Shown: positions 1 to 6,418 of the stretch, piece by piece
How the letters are laid out: every line of letters starts with the position of its first letter
How positions within the stretch are numbered: position 1 is the stretch's first letter
Assembly (NCBI GenBank): GCA_046082625.1
Contig: JBJTYE010000166.1
Coordinates: forward strand, 1-13,698
DNA: 13,698 nucleotides
DNA from: Casp-actino8 sp046082625
GTDB taxonomy: Bacteria; Actinomycetota; Acidimicrobiia; Acidimicrobiales; Ilumatobacteraceae
Reading direction: 5' to 3'
Notes under the pieces: generated by a model
Told to the model about the DNA's origin: nothing
The model's database searches: none
The model's input: the letters and a program-made list of their open reading frames with translations, nothing else
Program-made: the position numbers and the translations under genes

Positions 1-370
1 CCAGTCGATGAAGAGCATGCAGGGAATCCACGAAGCGCTCGATCGGAAAATGCTCCGTCGAGCCGTCGATGAACTCCATCACGAAGAACGGCCGGCCGAG
101 AACTGCGCCGTCATCGGTGGCGAGGATGCGGGCCACCGGCACGCCGCGCTCGCGTAACCCGACCATCACCCGACACTCCTCCATTCCGGTGGTGCCGAAG
201 ACACCATCTTGTTCGAGGCGCACCACCACCGGCGCTGCTCGGACCGGACGCACGATGAGCATTTCGCGGGAGTGACCCTCCCCGATACGTTCGACGACGG
301 CCTCGTTCGACGGCCAACCCAGTTGTCCGGCCAGCCAGTCGAGGAGTCGATGATCGCGTCGAGCTGTCAT
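1..370 (-). CDS. Aminoglycoside-phosphotransferase-family kinase, partial (C-terminus beyond window)
   Basis: Only the N-terminal 123 codons are present; the gene runs off the left edge. The reading starts MTARRDHRLLDW. It shows a nucleotide-loop-like IGEGHSREM (residues 29-37), a beta-3 strand VVVRL (48-52) and the hinge strand FFVMEFIDG (95-103), the N-lobe layout of APH/ACAD10-11-type phosphotransferases. The Brenner HxDxxxxN motif and the metal-binding Asp would lie outside the window, so activity cannot be judged. ATG at 370 is preceded by GAGG about 11 bases upstream and lies 22 bases after the stop of the preceding small gene, with no in-frame start between. It is the last visible gene of a minus-strand operon beginning at 2832. 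Family members phosphorylate hydroxyl groups of small molecules, and some act on hydroxyacyl-CoAs. The substrate here is unknown. Confidence 0.8.
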   Translation of the reverse strand, partial: MTARRDHRLLDWLAGQLGWPSNEAVVERIGEGHSREMLIVRPVRAAPVVVRLEQDGVFGTTGMEECRVMVGLRERGVPVARILATDDGAVLGRPFFVMEFIDGSTEHFPIERFVDSLHALHRL

Positions 371-392
371 GTCGGACTTTCGCCTCGAACCC

Positions 393-674
393 TCATGTCG
401 AACTGGAACCACCGGCGTCATGGTCCTCCGCCAAACGCCCGCCGAAGGCCATGAGCATGGAGCCATCGAGGGTCGCCAGGGCGGCGCGACGGGTCGTCTC
501 GTCGGTCGAGTCCGGATCCTCGGCCGCCAATTGAATGAGATGACTCTCGATCACGGCGATGGTTCGAATGAGTGCCAGTCGGGCTTGGTCGTCGTGCAGA
601 GCAGGCAGCACCTCCGAACGCAGCACTCGTGCCGTGTTGGCGAGCACCACGGGACTGTCGAAGTCGGGCTTCAC
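393..674 (-). CDS. Small 93-aa helical protein, possibly DUF6285-like
   Basis: A 93-aa protein beginning MKPDFDSPVVLANTARVLR. I chose the GTG at 674 because it forms a GTGA overlap (671-674) with the stop of the upstream epimerase, the same arrangement as at the epimerase's own start; a longer reading from 737 would lie inside the epimerase. The sequence is predicted mostly helical, with a conserved-looking core LRSEVLPAL (residues 18-26), RLALIRTIAVIESHLIQLA (32-50) and a polar tail ending GGSSST. No catalytic motif, signal peptide or membrane segment is visible. Small DUF6285 proteins are often encoded beside APH-type phosphotransferases, and the LxxEVLPAL segment and the position here fit that, but this assignment is from memory of the family and tentative. 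Being translationally coupled between an epimerase and a kinase suggests a partner role for the kinase. Confidence 0.7.
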   Translation of the reverse strand: MKPDFDSPVVLANTARVLRSEVLPALHDDQARLALIRTIAVIESHLIQLAAEDPDSTDETTRRAALATLDGSMLMAFGGRLAEDHDAGGSSST

Positions 675-1690
675 GACGTCGCTCCCAGCATGGCCGCGGC
701 CCGGGCCTCGGCGTCGAAATCCCAAGTGGCGAACCACACCGGATCAGCCAACGGCTGGGCGAGATCCGACCAGCCTTGGGCCAGGAACCACTCGTAGGTC
801 ATTCGGTGACCGCTGGCGAAGTCGAACTGGGCGATCGGTCCGAGGATTCGATGCAACTTCTCGGTGGAGAGCACGGCGTGATGCGCTTTCGAGAACAGAT
901 GGCCGTGGACCCCTCGAGGAAAACCATCCGGAACTTCCGGGGGAACGAAAACGATGTGCGGATCACGACCGACGATCCGGGCCAGAGTTTCCACGTAGTG
1001 GAGGGTGGTCACGGCATCAGCGGTGGTGTTGACGATCTGCCCGCGAGCATCGGAGCAACCGACGAAAGCGATCAAAGATGCACAGAGATCGTCCACATGG
1101 CCGTAGGACGCCGTCACCAGACCCTCGTGGGGCAGGAGAATCGGCAATCCCCGCTGCAGGCGAAGAAACATCGGCGTCTCCATGTCATAGATGTTGTTGT
1201 GCGGGCCGTAGATCGCCGCTGGACGGGAAATGGTCACCGGGAATCCGGTGCGTTCACAACGCTCGAGCATGGCGCTCTCGGCCAAGGCCTTGAAACCACC
1301 ATAGGTGCGTGGTCCTCCGCTATCGCTCGGCAGGTCCTCGGTCCATGGAACCACCCCGATGAGGGATTGGTCGTAGGCCATGATCGACGACACGTAGACG
1401 TAATGCCCCACCTGCCCATCGACGAGGTCGATCAAGGCATCGATATCACTGCCACCGGCAGCCATCACGAATCCGGACACATCGAACACCGCATCCCATG
1501 AGGTACCTGAGAGCGCGGACCGCATCGAATCGACATCGGTGCGGTCCGCTTTCACCAGACGGACACCTTCGGGAAGGGTCGTCGGCGTGCGACCACGGTT
1601 GAGAACCGCGACCTCGTGACCCTGGGCGACGAGCATCTCCACCAGGTGACGGCCGACGAAGACCGACCCCCCGAGAACGAGCGCTTTCAC
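671..1690 (-). CDS. NAD(P)-dependent epimerase/dehydratase family protein (extended SDR)
   Basis: 339-aa extended short-chain dehydrogenase. The GTG at 1690 overlaps the previous stop by four bases (GTGA, 1687-1690) and puts the Rossmann motif right at the N-terminus (MKALVLGGSVFVGRHL, glycines 7, 8 and 13), so the 27-residue longer reading is rejected. The second beta strand ends in AVLNRGRT with Arg32 rather than an acidic residue, which suggests NADP(H). The catalytic Ser is in YVYVSS (98-102) and the YxxxK is YGGFK (Tyr130, Lys134). SRPAAIYGP (154-162) is the usual substrate-domain strand. The NRG signature resembles CSP41/isoflavone-reductase-like nucleotide-sugar epimerases, but no substrate can be assigned. 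It is encoded second in the operon after the CrtC-like protein, before the small protein and kinase, so it may act on the same hydroxylated substrate. Confidence 0.9.
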   Translation of the reverse strand: MKALVLGGSVFVGRHLVEMLVAQGHEVAVLNRGRTPTTLPEGVRLVKADRTDVDSMRSALSGTSWDAVFDVSGFVMAAGGSDIDALIDLVDGQVGHYVYVSSIMAYDQSLIGVVPWTEDLPSDSGGPRTYGGFKALAESAMLERCERTGFPVTISRPAAIYGPHNNIYDMETPMFLRLQRGLPILLPHEGLVTASYGHVDDLCASLIAFVGCSDARGQIVNTTADAVTTLHYVETLARIVGRDPHIVFVPPEVPDGFPRGVHGHLFSKAHHAVLSTEKLHRILGPIAQFDFASGHRMTYEWFLAQGWSDLAQPLADPVWFATWDFDAEARAAAMLGATS

Positions 1691-2832
1691 GCGCCGTCCT
1701 CGTAGGGCCCGAGAACGACCGACTCCAAGTGGCCGGTACCAGTATCCGCGGGATCGTCGAGATTGGTGCACCGTCCCCAGGCTTCGGCGTAGTGCTGGCG
1801 GTTGAAGGTCGTCGGCTTCGGTGAGGTGATGCCGATCACTCGATCGATCTCCCAGGTCTCGCCTTCATGGTGGAAGTCGCCGCGATACACACCCCGACCG
1901 AGTCCGTCATCGAAGCCGGCGTGGTAGCCACCGCCTTGCAGATACACCGGATACGAGATCGGTTCGATCCTGTACCTCTCGACGACACCATCGGGTCGAG
2001 TCAAGTGGACGACGGCACTCTCGAGCCGCGTCGTGGGTCGACCATCGAGAATCACGAAAGTGGGTTCGTAGTCGAGATCGACGTAGGAGAAGGGAACGCG
2101 CTCATCGTCGTAGGGGAACTGACAGCGAGTCTCGAGCATCCCGAAGGGATGACGACCGCCCCGATGATGGAACTGCCAGAAGATCGAGCGGTCCGGTAGG
2201 GCGAACCAGCACCACTGACGCAGTCCGGGCGGCGGCGTGGGATGTACCGGTGGTGCGATGACCGTGGTCCGAGGTCCGCCGGTCTGATTGCCGATTCCCC
2301 ACGAATGGTCCCGGACTCCGGTCCATGTCCGTACATCCACCCGTTGGCCGCCGAACTCGATCCAACCGGAGACCGTGCAGGTCTGGTCGTAATTGGTGCG
2401 GTCGCTGTGCAACCGGCCGTTGACGTAGACCTGAACGTGATCTTCGAGGAACGGAGGACAGCTCCCCTCCCAGAGAAGATCGAATGCCTGTCCGTATTCG
2501 TTGGCCCCACAGGTCAGACGAATGGTTCGCAGGCCCTCCATGATCTGCACCGAGATCGGTCCGCAGTCCAGATCGTCGATGCGCGGACGAAGGCGTCGCG
2601 ACCAGCGCATGTTGTGCTGTCGGCCGTCGGCCGACACGCAAGTGAAGGCATCGAGCACATCATTGTTGAGGTGCAGGCGGAAGCCCATGAACCAGGCCAC
2701 CCGACCGTCGTCGTCCCCCATGGTGAAGTAGAAGCCATCACTCCAGTGCTGGGAACCGTCGACGACCGAATCGAAGGTGTTGCCGATCTGGTGCCGGGGG
2801 TACTCGTCGAAACGGGTCAGGGTGCGAGCCAC
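1687..2832 (-). CDS. CrtC/AttH-like calycin-fold protein (DUF7064/DUF7065-type), function unknown
   Basis: 381 aa, no signal peptide and no membrane segment, rich in aromatic residues and short beta strands. The fragment GVRDHSWGIG (172-181), between an N-terminal half with a WSDGFYF strand (30-36) and a C-terminal half with FWQFHH and YPVYLQGGGYHAGFDDG, is the layout of double-calycin proteins related to AttH and hydroxyneurosporene synthase (CrtC), in which a conserved RDHSWG-type segment lies near the ligand pocket. I think it belongs to the DUF7065 (N-half) plus DUF7064 (C-half) group, but that is a memory-based call. CrtC hydrates isoprenoid double bonds; hydration of a lipid or isoprenoid would be a possible role, unproven. 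The start is GTG at 2832, with GGAG directly abutting it, too close for a ribosome site. A TAGGGT box exactly six bases upstream suggests leaderless expression. First gene of the minus operon 2832-1. Confidence 0.8.
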   Translation of the reverse strand: MARTLTRFDEYPRHQIGNTFDSVVDGSQHWSDGFYFTMGDDDGRVAWFMGFRLHLNNDVLDAFTCVSADGRQHNMRWSRRLRPRIDDLDCGPISVQIMEGLRTIRLTCGANEYGQAFDLLWEGSCPPFLEDHVQVYVNGRLHSDRTNYDQTCTVSGWIEFGGQRVDVRTWTGVRDHSWGIGNQTGGPRTTVIAPPVHPTPPPGLRQWCWFALPDRSIFWQFHHRGGRHPFGMLETRCQFPYDDERVPFSYVDLDYEPTFVILDGRPTTRLESAVVHLTRPDGVVERYRIEPISYPVYLQGGGYHAGFDDGLGRGVYRGDFHHEGETWEIDRVIGITSPKPTTFNRQHYAEAWGRCTNLDDPADTGTGHLESVVLGPYEDGA

Positions 2833-2844
2833 CTCCGAACCCTA
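2833..2844 (-). promoter_or_regulatory. Leaderless promoter (-10 box TAGGGT) of the 2832 operon
   Basis: Read on the minus strand, TAGGGT (2844-2839) matches the actinobacterial -10 consensus TAnnnT and is followed by exactly six bases (TCGGAG) and then the GTG start at 2832. Transcription starting at the G of GTG would give a leaderless mRNA. No convincing -35 hexamer is visible. A 10-bp palindrome CCCGATCGGG sits at 2860-2869, upstream of the box and between the two divergent genes. Confidence 0.5.
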
Positions 2845-2909
2845 GAAGATGAGCCCGCACCCGATCGGGGGTAAGAATTGTCGCGACACTGCGGATTCAG
2901 GGGGAATCG

Positions 2910-3710
2910 ATGATCGCTGACCACACCGGACGGCCACTGGCCGAACTGCAATCCCTCGCCGGCCGACGCGCCGTGGTGACCGGCGGGGCCAAGGGCATCG
3001 GAGCCGCCTCCGCTCGCCGACTGGCCGAAGCCGGGGCCGATGTCCTCATCGCCGACCTCGACGACGTCGCCGCCGCCAGCATGGCCGAGGAACTGACCAG
3101 TCGATACGGACACCGAGCGGCGTCCGCTCATCTGGACATCTCGGACTCTCCGTCGATCATCGCCACGGCCGACTTCTGCGTGGAACACCTGGGTGGAATC
3201 GACATCTGGATCAACAACGCCGGCATCTATCCGACCACCGGGCCGGCCATCGACGCCAGCGACGATTTCGTCGATCGTCTCCTCGAGGTGAACGTACGCG
3301 GCACCTTCGCCTGCGCCCGAGAGGCGGCCCGGCGGATGCCCAAAGGCGGAGTGATCATCAACCTGGCCTCCACCACCGGATTCCGGGCTGCTCCCGGAAT
3401 CAGCGCCTACGTCGTGTCGAAACATGCCGTGGTCGGTCTCACCAAGTCATTGGCCCTCGAATTCGGTCCTCTCGACATTCGCGTCGTGGGGGTGGCCCCC
3501 GGCCCGATCGACACACCAGGAGTGCAGGAACAGATGGCTCCGCTCAAGGCTGCCGGACTGGACGTGGCGGCGGCCATGGCCCGGACACCACTCGGTCGGG
3601 CCGGACAAGCCGACGACATCGGACGAGTCGTGGCTTTCCTGGCCTCGGACATGGCGGCGTGGATCCACGGCGAAGTCGTGGTGGCCGATGCCGGATCATT
3701 GGCCAGCTGA
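2910..3710 (+). CDS. SDR-family NAD-dependent oxidoreductase paired with a Rieske oxygenase
   Basis: 266-aa classical SDR. Motifs: TGGAKGIG (24-31), Asp at the end of beta-2 (IADLDD, about Asp49) indicating NAD, NNAG (102-105), catalytic Asn128 in VNVRG, Ser154 in NLAST, Tyr167 and Lys171 in YVVSK, and PG at 197-198. All four tetrad residues are present, so it should be active. ATG 2910 is preceded by an AGGGGG ribosome site 5-6 bases upstream. Its stop is immediately followed by the ATG of the Rieske oxygenase (zero gap), so the two are co-transcribed and probably translationally coupled. This is the common pairing of an oxygenase with a dehydrogenase that oxidises the hydroxylated or cis-diol product. 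The precise substrate is unknown. Confidence 0.92.
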   Translation: MIADHTGRPLAELQSLAGRRAVVTGGAKGIGAASARRLAEAGADVLIADLDDVAAASMAEELTSRYGHRAASAHLDISDSPSIIATADFCVEHLGGIDIWINNAGIYPTTGPAIDASDDFVDRLLEVNVRGTFACAREAARRMPKGGVIINLASTTGFRAAPGISAYVVSKHAVVGLTKSLALEFGPLDIRVVGVAPGPIDTPGVQEQMAPLKAAGLDVAAAMARTPLGRAGQADDIGRVVAFLASDMAAWIHGEVVVADAGSLAS

Positions 3711-4964
3711 ATGAACCCCGAACTCGTCGCCCGACTCACCGGCGAGATGCGGTACGAGTACGCCCGCACCGCGCCACCCGAAGGCTTCCCTCAATTCCCC
3801 GACATTCCCGTCGGCCGATACGTCAGCGACGAGTTCTGGGACCTCGAACAACGTCACCTGTGGACCAAGGTCTGGGTACTCGCCGGCCGAGCGGAGGACG
3901 CGCCGCGACCCGGAGACTTCTTCACCTTCGAAGGACTCGGACCACCGATGATCGTGGTTCGCGGCAGTGACTCCGTCCTGCGGGCCTACTACAACACCTG
4001 TCAACACCGCGGTGCACCGGTGGTGCGCGAGGCCCGAGGATCGGCGCGCCTGCTCCGTTGCCAGTACCACTCGTGGACCTACGACATCGACGACGGGCGT
4101 CTCGTGTCGGTGCCCGACGAGCGTGATTTCGTCGGCCTGGTCAAGGAGGAACGCTGTCTGCAGACCGTGCGGTGCGAGGTTTGGGACGGCTGGGTCTTTC
4201 TCAATCAGGATCCGCTCGCCGTCCCCCTGCTGGAGTGGCTCCACCCGGTGGCCGACGAACTCGCCGAACTCCAGGGAGACAGTCTGCGGACGGTGGCGCG
4301 GCGTAGCGAAATCATTCCCTGCAACTGGAAAGTCACCGCCGAGGCGTTCCTCGAGGTGTACCACTTCCGTCACATCCACAGTCGCAACGGTGAGAGCCTG
4401 CTCGACAACCGGGGCGCGGTCATGTCGCTTCTGCCCAACGGAGCGTCACGGATGATCACCCCCTTCGCCCGGTCGAAGTGGACCGCCATGGGAATGTCGG
4501 ACTGGGACGACTTCGGCCACTTCGAGATTCCCGGCTTCACCGACATCGCCACCGTCAACGACATGGTGCGCTCCACCAGTGCGGCGTACTCCATCTTCCC
4601 GAATCTGATCACTCCGATCGCCGCCCACGGATTCCCGTTCATCACCTTCTGGCCCCTCGACAAGCGCACCACCCGCATCGAGTGGAACCATTACGCGCCC
4701 GTCGACTTCGATCCCGAGGCGAATCTGCCGGCGCACTGGGAGATGCTGCTCGCGGGCTTCGACCTGATCATGGGCGAGGACTTCTGGAACATGGCTCCGA
4801 TGCAGAAGTCCCTGGAATCCCCCGCTCTCCGCGGCATCCCGATCAATTATCAGGAACGCCGTATCTGGCACTTCCACGAACAGATCGACGCCATGATCGG
4901 CTACGAACACATCGATGAAGTGCTCAGGGTCGAGCGGCTCATCGAGCCCTACATCGAGCGCTGA
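3711..4964 (+). CDS. Rieske [2Fe-2S] non-haem iron oxygenase, alpha subunit
   Basis: 417 aa, normal size for an aromatic-ring-hydroxylating oxygenase alpha subunit. The Rieske domain carries CxH...CxxH: Cys97-His99 in NTCQHRGAP and Cys117-His120 in RCQYHSW, 17 residues apart. The catalytic mononuclear iron site has His218 and His223 in VYHFRHIHS, with a third ligand most likely Asp357 in MGEDFWN. The residue three before His218, which bridges the Rieske cluster to the iron in neighbouring subunits and is Asp in naphthalene dioxygenase, is Glu215 here; a bridging Glu is known in CntA/YeaW-type enzymes. No beta subunit, ferredoxin or reductase is encoded in the window, so electron partners must come from elsewhere and an alpha-only oligomer is plausible. 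ATG starts directly after the SDR stop, without a strong ribosome site of its own. The reaction is probably hydroxylation or O-/N-dealkylation of an unidentified substrate. Confidence 0.93.
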   Translation: MNPELVARLTGEMRYEYARTAPPEGFPQFPDIPVGRYVSDEFWDLEQRHLWTKVWVLAGRAEDAPRPGDFFTFEGLGPPMIVVRGSDSVLRAYYNTCQHRGAPVVREARGSARLLRCQYHSWTYDIDDGRLVSVPDERDFVGLVKEERCLQTVRCEVWDGWVFLNQDPLAVPLLEWLHPVADELAELQGDSLRTVARRSEIIPCNWKVTAEAFLEVYHFRHIHSRNGESLLDNRGAVMSLLPNGASRMITPFARSKWTAMGMSDWDDFGHFEIPGFTDIATVNDMVRSTSAAYSIFPNLITPIAAHGFPFITFWPLDKRTTRIEWNHYAPVDFDPEANLPAHWEMLLAGFDLIMGEDFWNMAPMQKSLESPALRGIPINYQERRIWHFHEQIDAMIGYEHIDEVLRVERLIEPYIER

Positions 4965-5438
4965 TCAACCCCGAGCGACCGACGGATTGCCGTCGGTCCA
5001 CATGATCACCAGATCCCGGTGGGCGATGCGCCATCCATCCGCGGTACGCACCAGTTGGTCTTCGTATCGACCGGCCACGATGAAATTCGGGGAACGGCCG
5101 GCTGCTTCCCGCACGTGCTGAGCCTGCAGATAGCAGCGACAGGAAGCGCGGTCTCCTTCGATCACGATTTGATGGTTGGCGATGATGTGTTGGCTCAGAT
5201 CCAGGGGCTCGAGTGCCCGGCGAACCCGAGCCTTGATGGCCTCGCGACCGACCAGGTCTTCGGTCATGTAGGCCGTGGCGTCCGGAAGGAAGACGTCGTC
5301 GAGATCGTCCCAGGAGCGCGTGTCGAGGGCCCAGGCGTAGCGATTGGTGATCTCGACGATGGCAGCCCGATCGCGCAGAAGAGCGTCGGGATCCGCGGAT
5401 CGTTCCACGGACTGGTGACCGAACGGAAGCGAACTCAT
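4965..5438 (-). CDS. NTF2/SnoaL-like protein
   Basis: 157 aa with the SnoaL_4-type cone fold signature: helical start RAAIVEITNRYAWALDTRSWDD (24-45, with Tyr34 and Asp39), the VFLPDATA strand (49-56), HIIANHQIVIEG (84-95) and a final GWRIAHRDL beta strand (135-143). Such proteins include hydratases, isomerases, cyclases and the beta subunits of ring-hydroxylating oxygenases; which applies is unknown. Start chosen at ATG 5438, because a TACCGT box lies exactly six bases upstream and the upstream ATG at 5483 would overlap the divergent VOC gene start. The stop TCA abuts the TGA of the Rieske gene on the other strand. Its closeness to an alpha-only Rieske gene invites the idea of a beta-like partner, but the two are on opposite strands and could not be one operon. 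Confidence 0.88.
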   Translation of the reverse strand: MSSLPFGHQSVERSADPDALLRDRAAIVEITNRYAWALDTRSWDDLDDVFLPDATAYMTEDLVGREAIKARVRRALEPLDLSQHIIANHQIVIEGDRASCRCYLQAQHVREAAGRSPNFIVAGRYEDQLVRTADGWRIAHRDLVIMWTDGNPSVARG

Positions 5439-5450
5439 GGCTCCACGGTA
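5439..5450 (-). promoter_or_regulatory. Leaderless promoter (-10 box TACCGT) of the NTF2-like gene
   Basis: On the minus strand TACCGT (5450-5445) is followed by GGAGCC and then the ATG at 5438, giving TAnnnT-N6-ATG. This is the same geometry as upstream of 2832 and 8172. It supports the shorter start. No clear -35 element is visible. The whole divergent spacer to the VOC gene is only 43 bases, so both promoters must be compact. Confidence 0.5.
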
Positions 5451-5481
5451 GTCCGACTCGAAACTGCGCGAGACTGTCCCC

Positions 5482-5955
5482 ATGGCCCTCGGTCCCCCGG
5501 TGCAGATCGCCTACGCCGTACCGTCCTCGGGGGATCTACGTTCGGCTGCCGATGACTTCCGGTCCCGCACCGGAGCAGGCCCCTTCCTGATCGTCGAGCA
5601 CATCGAGCTGCAATCGGTGACGATCGATGGGATCCCCTCGTCGTTCGACCATTCCTCGGCCTACGGCCAATGGGGGTCGGTCATGGTGGAGTTGGTCCAG
5701 GAACACACCGCCCCGATCATCGGTCACGGACTCCACCATCTGGCCTTCATGGTGGAATCACTCGAGACAGCCGTTCACTTCTGCCGAACGCACGGCTGGC
5801 CGGTACTCCTCGACGCCACGACCGCCGGTGGACAGAGATTCGTCTTCTGCGACGCCCGAAACGAGTTCGGACACTTGATCGAACTGTACGAACCGACACC
5901 GGCCCTCACGGCCTTCTACGCACACATCCGGTCGCTGGCCGCCGACATCGACTGA
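5482..5955 (+). CDS. VOC-superfamily (glyoxalase/bleomycin-resistance fold) protein
   Basis: 157 aa with two beta-alpha-beta-beta-beta modules. The first strand VQIAYAV (7-13) carries Gln8 at the usual first metal position; VMVELVQ (68-74) gives Glu70, GLHHLAFMV (83-91) gives His85/86 and GHLIELYEP (130-138) gives Glu134. The set Gln/Glu/His/Glu is the metal-ligand pattern known from eukaryotic-type glyoxalase I, so the site is probably metal-binding, but a single-domain actinobacterial protein of this kind could equally be an epimerase, isomerase or ring-cleavage-type enzyme. ATG 5482 is the first in-frame start; there is no good ribosome site. Divergent from the NTF2-like gene; ends 30 bases before the convergent ABM gene. 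Confidence 0.88.
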   Translation: MALGPPVQIAYAVPSSGDLRSAADDFRSRTGAGPFLIVEHIELQSVTIDGIPSSFDHSSAYGQWGSVMVELVQEHTAPIIGHGLHHLAFMVESLETAVHFCRTHGWPVLLDATTAGGQRFVFCDARNEFGHLIELYEPTPALTAFYAHIRSLAADID

Positions 5956-5985
5956 ATCGGAGGACCAAGCGACGGAGCCGGTCGA

Positions 5986-6405
5986 TCAGGCGTTCCCGTT
6001 CGTCCGCAGATCGGCCCACCACGGCGCGATCCGAGCCGCGAAGCGCTCGGCATACAGGCGCGTGAGCGCATCGGCCGCCTGCGAAAGATCCTGAGAGTTG
6101 GTGGCCGGAAGTGGCGCCGCTCCGTCGATCGGATCCACCCACTCCAGGCGAATCCCTTCGAGGACCGTTCCGAGACGCGGTGACGCAGCCTCGTGATGGT
6201 CGCTCGTCTGATGGGCGATGAAGGCGGCGAAATCCACGAACGACAAGAGCGTGTAATACGTGCGTGGCTCGCTGCCTCGCCAGTACTCGTAGCGCAGGAG
6301 ACCGTCTTCGCCAGCATGACTGGCCTGATAGAGATCACGCGAGATGTCTTCGAAGGCTCGTTCGGAGCCTTCCTTGACTTTCAGATGGGCGAGGATGGTG
6401 GCCAC
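5986..6405 (-). CDS. Antibiotic-biosynthesis-monooxygenase (ABM) domain protein with C-terminal extension
   Basis: 139 aa. Residues 1-95 form a dimeric alpha/beta-barrel (ABM) domain: MATILAHLKVKEGSERAF (1-18), GLLRYEYWRG (35-44), YYTLLSFVDFAAFIAHQ (50-66) and the His-rich SDHHEAASP (68-76), as in YgiN/quinol-monooxygenase-like and haem- or quinone-handling small proteins. Residues 100-139 form an extra helical tail (LSQAADALTRLYAERFAARI). Start set at GTG 6405, which is preceded six bases upstream by GAAGGGCGG; longer readings run into the thiolase in another frame and look non-coding. It is 13 bases behind the thiolase stop, third gene of the DUF35-thiolase-ABM operon. The substrate is unknown; a role on a quinone, enol or polyketide-like intermediate of the same pathway is inference. 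Confidence 0.85.
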   Translation of the reverse strand: MATILAHLKVKEGSERAFEDISRDLYQASHAGEDGLLRYEYWRGSEPRTYYTLLSFVDFAAFIAHQTSDHHEAASPRLGTVLEGIRLEWVDPIDGAAPLPATNSQDLSQAADALTRLYAERFAARIAPWWADLRTNGNA

Positions 6406-6418
6406 GTGAATCCGCCCT

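Noticed and set aside
572..1501. 309-residue plus-strand open frame
   Set aside because: Antisense to the epimerase, which carries intact Rossmann and YxxxK motifs.
2860..2869. Palindrome CCCGATCGGG as an operator
   Set aside because: CGATCG-type words are frequent in this DNA, and the palindrome is only ten bases with no second copy noted in other spacers; not strong enough to call alone.
5439..5483. Longer NTF2-like protein starting at 5483
   Set aside because: It would overlap the VOC start codon on the other strand and lacks a ribosome site; the ATG at 5438 has a -10 box at the leaderless distance and begins close to the conserved fold.
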